Shown here in pieces: positions 13,395-17,077 of a stretch of 17,077 bases of DNA (positions within the stretch are counted from its first letter, which is position 1; every line of letters begins with the position of its first letter). Location of the stretch: contig JAFZPS010000046.1 of assembly GCA_017550205.1 (NCBI GenBank), positions 1 to 17,077 of the forward strand, read 5' to 3'. This stretch comes from Bacilli bacterium (GTDB lineage Bacteria; Bacillota_I; Bacilli_A; RF39; UBA660). The notes below the pieces were generated by a model. The model had not been told where the DNA came from. It saw only the letters and a list, made by a program, of their open reading frames with translations, and ran no database searches. The position numbers and the translations under genes were made by a program.

Positions 13395-14337
13395 CTTTAT
13401 CACAATCTAATCCAGTAATATAACTCTTATTCTTAAACAATTCATTTAAATCAATATCCTGTCCATTTAAATAACAAAATACTTTTATAATTATATTCTT
13501 AGCTTCCTCTAAAGACTTTAAGTATAAATCAACATATGACTCTGTACTACTAATACTATTATCACAAGGATTATACCATATAGTATGATTATTATTTAAA
13601 TAATTATGTTTATCTTCTAAAGTATAATGATAACTTAAAACTTCAAATCTAGGTAAACTTCTAGGAGTAAAAGTATCAAGTAACTTATAAAAGAACTTCT
13701 TAATACCATACTTATCACTTCTAAATAGTTTTAATATTCTTTTCATTTGTTTTAATGATATATAGTACTTCTTACTCATATTTTTAACATTAAAAGTAGT
13801 ATAGAAAGTATAATCTATAGTATCATTTAATTCATTAGAAAACTTCTTCTTAGTATCAAAACAATACTTAGACATATTAAACTTATATGGATCAGTATTT
13901 TCTCTTCTTCTAACTAAATCATTATCTAGAAATACTTCCATAAAATGATGTATACCATTATATTTATAAGTAGATTTATCCTTCTTATTAAACATACCAG
14001 TCTTATATACTATATAAGGATGAATAGTACTATCTAATACATAATGAGATATAAATCCTACTATAAATGAATAAGTATCAGTATCTTCTATTTTATTCTT
14101 TTTAACATACTCTAATAAATTAATAAAAAAATAATTAGTTCTATGAGTATGAAAATACTTTTGAAATCTTCTAAGACTTTTACCACTCTTAAAAGATAAT
14201 AAATTATAGAATAAAATACTATCAGTACTATTAGAAAACATCTTAGTTCTATTTAAATCTATTTTAGAACTAATACTTTCAGGTAATACCTCATATAAAT
14301 CTTTAGCAAAATATGAATGAGTAATAGTTGCAGGCAT
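13366..14337 (-). CDS. Zinc-dependent phospholipase C-like protein
   Basis: A 323-residue protein opening with MPATITHSYFAKDLYEVLP, typical of the zinc-dependent phospholipase C-like family (Pfam Zn_dep_PLPC). Candidate metal ligands appear in family order: His7, Asp39, His63/His65, His98 and Asp102 (SHYVLDSTIHPY), His106, and the HHFMEVFLD motif (His130/131, Glu134). Secreted phospholipases C hydrolyse phosphatidylcholine. This protein has no signal peptide, so a cytoplasmic phosphohydrolase or nuclease-like activity is equally possible. The ATG has AGGAGGTAT upstream on the minus strand. It is divergent from the Abi gene, with promoters packed into 91 bp, and shares a terminator with the T7SS operon. 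Confidence 0.82.
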   Translation of the reverse strand: MPATITHSYFAKDLYEVLPESISSKIDLNRTKMFSNSTDSILFYNLLSFKSGKSLRRFQKYFHTHRTNYFFINLLEYVKKNKIEDTDTYSFIVGFISHYVLDSTIHPYIVYKTGMFNKKDKSTYKYNGIHHFMEVFLDNDLVRRRENTDPYKFNMSKYCFDTKKKFSNELNDTIDYTFYTTFNVKNMSKKYYISLKQMKRILKLFRSDKYGIKKFFYKLLDTFTPRSLPRFEVLSYHYTLEDKHNYLNNNHTIWYNPCDNSISSTESYVDLYLKSLEEAKNIIIKVFCYLNGQDIDLNELFKNKSYITGLDCDKEKELKYFEF

Positions 14338-14361
14338 AATATACCTCCTTTAAAAATCTAT

Positions 14362-14402
14362 TAATATTATAACACAATACATTAACTTTTAGATAATATT
14401 AT
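14362..14402. repeat. Two copies of TAATATTAT in the divergent PLC-Abi promoter region
   Basis: TAATATTAT occurs at 14362-14370 and 14394-14402, 32 bp apart (about three helical turns); the TAATATTA core is itself palindromic. One copy overlaps the minus-strand -10 and the other abuts the plus-strand extended -10, so both are placed where a shared regulator could act. The motif is low-complexity and could be chance. Confidence 0.3.
14366..14374 (-). promoter_or_regulatory. Extended -10 promoter of the PLC-like gene
   Basis: On the minus strand TGTTATAAT is a perfect extended -10 (TATAAT at 14366-14371). The predicted start is near 14359, about 22 nt before the ATG and just ahead of the AGGAGG site. 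Confidence 0.78.
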
Positions 14403-14410
14403 GATATAAT
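14402..14410 (+). promoter_or_regulatory. Extended -10 promoter of the Abi-HtrA operon
   Basis: TGATATAAT with TATAAT at 14405-14410. The predicted start near 14417 is immediately before AGGTGAG (14418-14424), giving a leader of about 12 nt before the ATG at 14429. Confidence 0.78.
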
Positions 14411-14417
14411 TTATAAT

Positions 14418-14424
14418 AGGTGAG
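14418..14424 (+). promoter_or_regulatory. Ribosome binding site fixing the 14429 start
   Basis: AGGTGAG lies 4 nt before the ATG at 14429. An in-frame GTG at 14420 lies inside this site and is therefore not a plausible start. Confidence 0.8.
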
Positions 14425-14428
14425 ATAT

Positions 14429-15376
14429 ATGATAGAAAAAAAATTCAAGACTCTAGATGAACAAATAGATATCTTAAGACATAAAGGATTATTAGTTAGA
14501 GATCCTAAGTATGCTAAAGAAGTATTATTAAGAGAAAACTATTTCTTTTTAAATGGATATCGTCACCTATTTGTAAATAAAGATAAAACATTTAAAAAAG
14601 GTGCTACATTTGAAGAATTATATAGTTTATTCTTATTTGATAGATCTTTAAGAAATATAGTATTTAAATATCTATTAGTAATAGAAAATAACTTAAAATC
14701 AATTTTCTCATACCAATTATCTAAAAAATATGGTTATAAAGAAAAAGATTATTTAAAGAATAATAACTTTACTACAGCACCAGAAAAACAAGCCCAATTA
14801 AATGATTTACTAAGAAAGATGAAAAGACAAATAAGAGTAAATGGAGCACAACATACAGCTACACAACACTATGCAGCTAATTATGGATATATACCACTAT
14901 GGATATTAGTTAAAGTACTATCATTTGGTATTATAAGTGAATTATTCCAAGTATTAAAACCAGAAGATCAAAAAGAAATAGCTAATGTATTTGGAGTAGA
15001 TATAGATAATTTAATAGTATATTTACCAATACTAGCTAATTATAGAAACTTATGTGCACATGAAGATATTCTATATGAAAATAAAACACAAAAAGCTATC
15101 GATGATACTGTATATCATAAATTACTAAAGATAGAAAAAATAGAAGATGAATATGCTCAAGGTAAATATGATTTATTTGCTTTAATAATTATAATGAAAC
15201 AACTATTAGAAAAAGAGACATTTAAAAATATGTCTTATGAAATAGACAATGTAATAGAAACATTAAATTATAATTTATATACTATAAAAATAGATGAAGT
15301 ATTAGATAGAATGGGATTCCCACTAAATTGGAAAGACCTTTCAAAGATTGAAAGGAGTTCAGATAGTAGTGAGTAA
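14429..15376 (+). CDS. Abi_2 / AbiF-AbiD-type abortive infection protein (HEPN)
   Basis: A 315-residue Abi_2-family protein. The N-terminus has the family pattern KTLDEQIDILRHKGL ... LLRENYFFLNGYRHLF (7-48), then a DRSLRNIVFKYLLVIENNLKS segment (71-91), a conserved YGYIPLWILVKVLSFGIISELF region (152-173), and the HEPN-type catalytic motif RNLCAH (Arg206-His211, Rx4H) in ANYRNLCAHEDILY. HEPN proteins of this kind are RNases used in phage defence or toxin-antitoxin systems, and AbiF-type proteins are considered relatives of the Cas13 ancestor. The ATG at 14429 is set by AGGTGAG. It has its own extended -10 promoter, and its last 8 nt overlap the start of an HtrA-type protease gene. Confidence 0.93.
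   Translation: MIEKKFKTLDEQIDILRHKGLLVRDPKYAKEVLLRENYFFLNGYRHLFVNKDKTFKKGATFEELYSLFLFDRSLRNIVFKYLLVIENNLKSIFSYQLSKKYGYKEKDYLKNNNFTTAPEKQAQLNDLLRKMKRQIRVNGAQHTATQHYAANYGYIPLWILVKVLSFGIISELFQVLKPEDQKEIANVFGVDIDNLIVYLPILANYRNLCAHEDILYENKTQKAIDDTVYHKLLKIEKIEDEYAQGKYDLFALIIIMKQLLEKETFKNMSYEIDNVIETLNYNLYTIKIDEVLDRMGFPLNWKDLSKIERSSDSSE
15351..15357 (+). promoter_or_regulatory. Ribosome binding site for the GTG start of the HtrA gene
   Basis: AAAGGAG lies inside the Abi coding region, 11 nt before the GTG at 15369. An in-frame TTG at 15348 overlaps the site's upstream edge and cannot use it. Confidence 0.65.
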
Positions 15377-16373
15377 AAGAAGACTATTCCCATACGTATT
15401 AATATTCTTAATAGGTGCCTTTACTATGTTTTTATTAATAAAACCAGAAAGAGAAGAAATATATGAAAAAACTTCTCTAAATAACTCTATAAATAAAATA
15501 TATGATGCTACTGTATTAATAGAAACATATAATGGATCTACATTAAAAAATACTGGTACAGGATTCTTCTATAAAAAAGATGATAAATATGCTTATATCT
15601 TAACTAATGAACATGTAATAAGTGAAGGTATAAAAATAGAAATAGTAAATTCAAAAGATGAAAAAATAGAAGCTACTGTAATAGGTAAAGATGAATATCT
15701 AGATCTAGCAGTATTAAAAGTAGATAAAAAATATGCTAAAAAGATTGCTATTATAGGTAATAGTAAAGATACAAAACTAGGAGATACAGTATTCACAGTA
15801 GGGTCACCTTTAGGATATGAATATAGAGGAAGTGTAACTTCAGGTATTCTTTCAGGAAAAAACAGAAAAGTAAAAGTAGAAACAAATAATGAAGATTGGA
15901 TAATGAAAGTAATCCAAGTAGATGCATCTCTAAATCCTGGTAATAGTGGAGGACCATTACTAGATGTAAAAGGAGAAGTAATAGGAATTGTTTCATTAAA
16001 ACTATTAGAAAATAATGTAGAAGGTATGGGATTTGCTATACCTATAGAATATGCTATGAATTATATAGAATATTTAGAAAATAATGAAAAAATAAAATAC
16101 CCAGAATTAGGAGTAAAAACAACTGATTCAACTGATACAACTACATTATTAAAAAATAATATAAATATTAATCAACCACAAGATGGAGTAGTAGTATTAG
16201 AAACAAAAGGTAGATTAAGAAAAGGCGATCTTATAATAAAAGTTAGTAATAATGAAATATATGATTCACTAACATTAAAATGTGAATTATATCAGTATAA
16301 AGTAAAAGACAAAGTAGAATTAATAATTATAAGAAATGGTCTAAAAAGAAAAGCTATTATAACTTTATCATAG
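15369..16373 (+). CDS. Membrane-anchored HtrA/Deg-type serine protease with PDZ domain
   Basis: A 334-residue trypsin-fold protease tethered by an N-terminal TM segment (about residues 8-24, PYVLIFLIGAFTMFLLI) after a short basic start, so the catalytic domain faces outside. The triad is complete: His82 (LTNEHVIS), Asp112 (LDLAVLKV) and Ser193 (NPGNSGGPLL). A VGSPLGYEYRGSVTSGILSG segment is typical of HtrA. The C-terminus from about residue 250 forms one PDZ domain (DGVVVLETKGRLRKGDLIIKVSNNEI). HtrA proteins degrade misfolded or envelope proteins. GTG at 15369 is the likely start, overlapping the Abi stop by 8 nt, which implies coupling. The housekeeping family makes a dedicated defence role uncertain. 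Confidence 0.9.
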   Translation: MSKRRLFPYVLIFLIGAFTMFLLIKPEREEIYEKTSLNNSINKIYDATVLIETYNGSTLKNTGTGFFYKKDDKYAYILTNEHVISEGIKIEIVNSKDEKIEATVIGKDEYLDLAVLKVDKKYAKKIAIIGNSKDTKLGDTVFTVGSPLGYEYRGSVTSGILSGKNRKVKVETNNEDWIMKVIQVDASLNPGNSGGPLLDVKGEVIGIVSLKLLENNVEGMGFAIPIEYAMNYIEYLENNEKIKYPELGVKTTDSTDTTTLLKNNININQPQDGVVVLETKGRLRKGDLIIKVSNNEIYDSLTLKCELYQYKVKDKVELIIIRNGLKRKAIITLS

Positions 16374-16381
16374 GAGTATAT

Positions 16382-16624
16382 ATGGAAGAAAGATTAAATG
16401 AATTAGAAGAAAGAATAAAAAGATTAGAAAAAAAAGAAAGAAATAGAACTATTCTCTCAGTAATTAAAATATTATTATATATAGTACTAATAGGAGCATT
16501 ATCCTTTGGAGCATATAAATTATATGAAAAAGTAATAGAGGTATATGAACCATATAAAGAAATAGTAGAAAAGTATAATGAAGCAGATAAAAGTATTAAA
16601 AGCATTACAGACTTATTTAAATAA
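16382..16624 (+). CDS. Small coiled-coil protein with one TM segment
   Basis: An 80-residue protein of unknown family. Residues 1-22 form a strongly charged coiled coil (RLNELEERIKRLEKKERN), residues 25-46 one TM helix (ILSVIKILLYIVLIGALSFGAY), and residues 47-80 a second, Glu/Lys-rich helix. By the positive-inside rule the basic residues before the TM suggest a cytoplasmic coiled coil and an external tail. AGGAG immediately upstream and a gap of 8 nt after the HtrA stop place it in the Abi-HtrA operon. It may scaffold a membrane complex with HtrA or Abi, but this is inference. A strong terminator follows. Confidence 0.8.
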   Translation: MEERLNELEERIKRLEKKERNRTILSVIKILLYIVLIGALSFGAYKLYEKVIEVYEPYKEIVEKYNEADKSIKSITDLFK

Positions 16625-16651
16625 AATCAAACTTTTATGTTTGATTTTTTT
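16623..16651 (+). terminator. Terminator of the Abi-HtrA operon
   Basis: AAAATCAAAC (16623-16632), loop TTTTAT, and GTTTGATTTT (16639-16648), continuing as a T run. The stem starts inside the TAA stop codon (16622-16624). Confidence 0.9.
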
Positions 16652-16659
16652 ATTACTTG

Positions 16660-16671
16660 TGCTAATATAAA
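16660..16671 (+). promoter_or_regulatory. Probable promoter of the final partial gene
   Basis: TGC followed by TAATAT (16663-16668), or the overlapping TATAAA (16666-16671), provides a -10 16-19 nt before the ATG at 16688. GAGGGTGAAGG (about 16676-16686) follows as the ribosome binding site. This matches the short-leader layout seen elsewhere in the window. Confidence 0.5.
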
Positions 16672-16687
16672 TTTAGAGGGTGAAGGT

Positions 16688-17077
16688 ATGGAAAAAATAA
16701 ATACAGAGACACTATTAACTACATTATTTGATTATGGATTTGAAAAAATAGATCCAGTACTATATGCATTAGTACTAGAAAAAGCAGTATTAGATAATAC
16801 TAATAAAGGAGATTTTGAATTCATTATTGATGAACCAATTTCTGATGTATTTAAATATCATGTATCTAAAATTGGCTCAGTATATAAACTAAAAGAATTA
16901 ACATATGAAAAACTACACAATAGATGGTATTATTACCACTCTAATGCAAAATTATTAGAATACTTTAATAATTTGGATTTCACAGAAATAATTACTAAGA
17001 AATTAGAAGGATATGGATATAATAAAATAGATTATATCTTAGGAAAACATAAAGTAGATAATAATGTATTTTGTGAA
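16688..17077 (+). CDS. Hypothetical protein (partial, 3' end beyond window)
   Basis: An open frame of 130 codons runs to the right edge without a stop. It begins MEKINTETLLTTLFDYGFEKIDP and continues with mixed helical and beta-like segments, several Tyr-rich stretches (RWYYYHSNAK) and no signal peptide or membrane segment. GAGGGTGA lies just upstream of the ATG. The preceding terminator and a putative -10 indicate a separate unit from the Abi-HtrA operon. I do not recognise the family. Confidence 0.8.
   Translation, partial: MEKINTETLLTTLFDYGFEKIDPVLYALVLEKAVLDNTNKGDFEFIIDEPISDVFKYHVSKIGSVYKLKELTYEKLHNRWYYYHSNAKLLEYFNNLDFTEIITKKLEGYGYNKIDYILGKHKVDNNVFCE

Noticed and set aside
15348..15368. 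TTG at 15348 as the HtrA start
   Set aside because: It overlaps its own would-be ribosome binding site; GTG at 15369 is downstream of AAAGGAG and overlaps the Abi stop in a typical coupling arrangement.
1..17077. Mollicute-style recoding of TGA as tryptophan
   Set aside because: All tryptophans use TGG, genes reach family length without in-frame TGA, and TGA is used as a stop at 4228-4230 and 13142-13144.
1..17077. tRNA, rRNA, riboswitch, CRISPR array or insertion sequence
   Set aside because: No tRNA-like cloverleaf, rRNA segment, regularly spaced repeats or transposase was seen; the longest gap (7972-8091) is about 120 bp and is filled by two promoters and an inverted repeat.

Overview
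The window is a compact, very A+T-rich chromosomal segment of a low-G+C Gram-positive bacterium (Bacillota). Evidence: a firmicute-type rplM-rpsI ribosomal pair, strong AGGAGG-type ribosome binding sites, extended -10 promoters (TGnTATAAT), U-tailed hairpin terminators, and a type VII secretion (T7SSb) EssC ATPase with an EsaB/YukD partner. TGG encodes tryptophan and no in-frame TGA interrupts even the 1522-codon essC, so the code is standard rather than the TGA=Trp code of many Mollicutes. An uncultured gut-type Bacilli/Erysipelotrichia-like lineage is my best guess, but this is inference.

Layout. (1) 1-637: end of rplM, then rpsI and a strong terminator. (2) 650-7270: short independent units of accessory or poorly known genes. 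These are a small protein of unknown function with an alpha/beta hydrolase, a divergent pentapeptide-like protein, an S66 (MccF/LdcA-type) carboxypeptidase overlapping a secreted/membrane protein gene, an unknown 188-aa protein, a transglutaminase-like cysteine protein, and a holin-like plus M23 peptidase pair resembling a phage lysis cassette. (3) 7198-7971 (minus): a ZIP-family metal transporter, convergent with and overlapping the M23 gene and divergent from essC. (4) 8092-13358: a four-gene T7SS operon, essC-esaB plus two very small helical proteins without WxG. EssA, EssB, EsaA and a canonical WXG100 protein are not in the window. (5) 13366-14337 (minus): a zinc-dependent phospholipase C-like protein, convergent with the T7SS operon across a bidirectional terminator. 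(6) 14429-16624: an Abi_2/AbiF-type HEPN protein, a membrane-anchored HtrA-type serine protease whose start overlaps the Abi stop, and a coiled-coil plus one-TM protein. (7) 16688-end: a truncated unknown gene with its own promoter.

Two themes run across the window. Transcription units are extremely compact: several stop codons sit inside terminator stems, and many promoters have an extended -10 only about 15-19 nt before the start codon, so the Shine-Dalgarno sequence lies at or next to the predicted 5' end of the mRNA. Many products also act at the envelope (T7SS, holin/M23, S66 carboxypeptidase, HtrA, PLC-like, ZIP and several membrane proteins), so the segment looks like an envelope, secretion and defence neighbourhood. 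The best candidates for something undescribed are the reduced T7SS operon with its two WxG-less mini-proteins, and the HEPN-HtrA-coiled-coil membrane operon.
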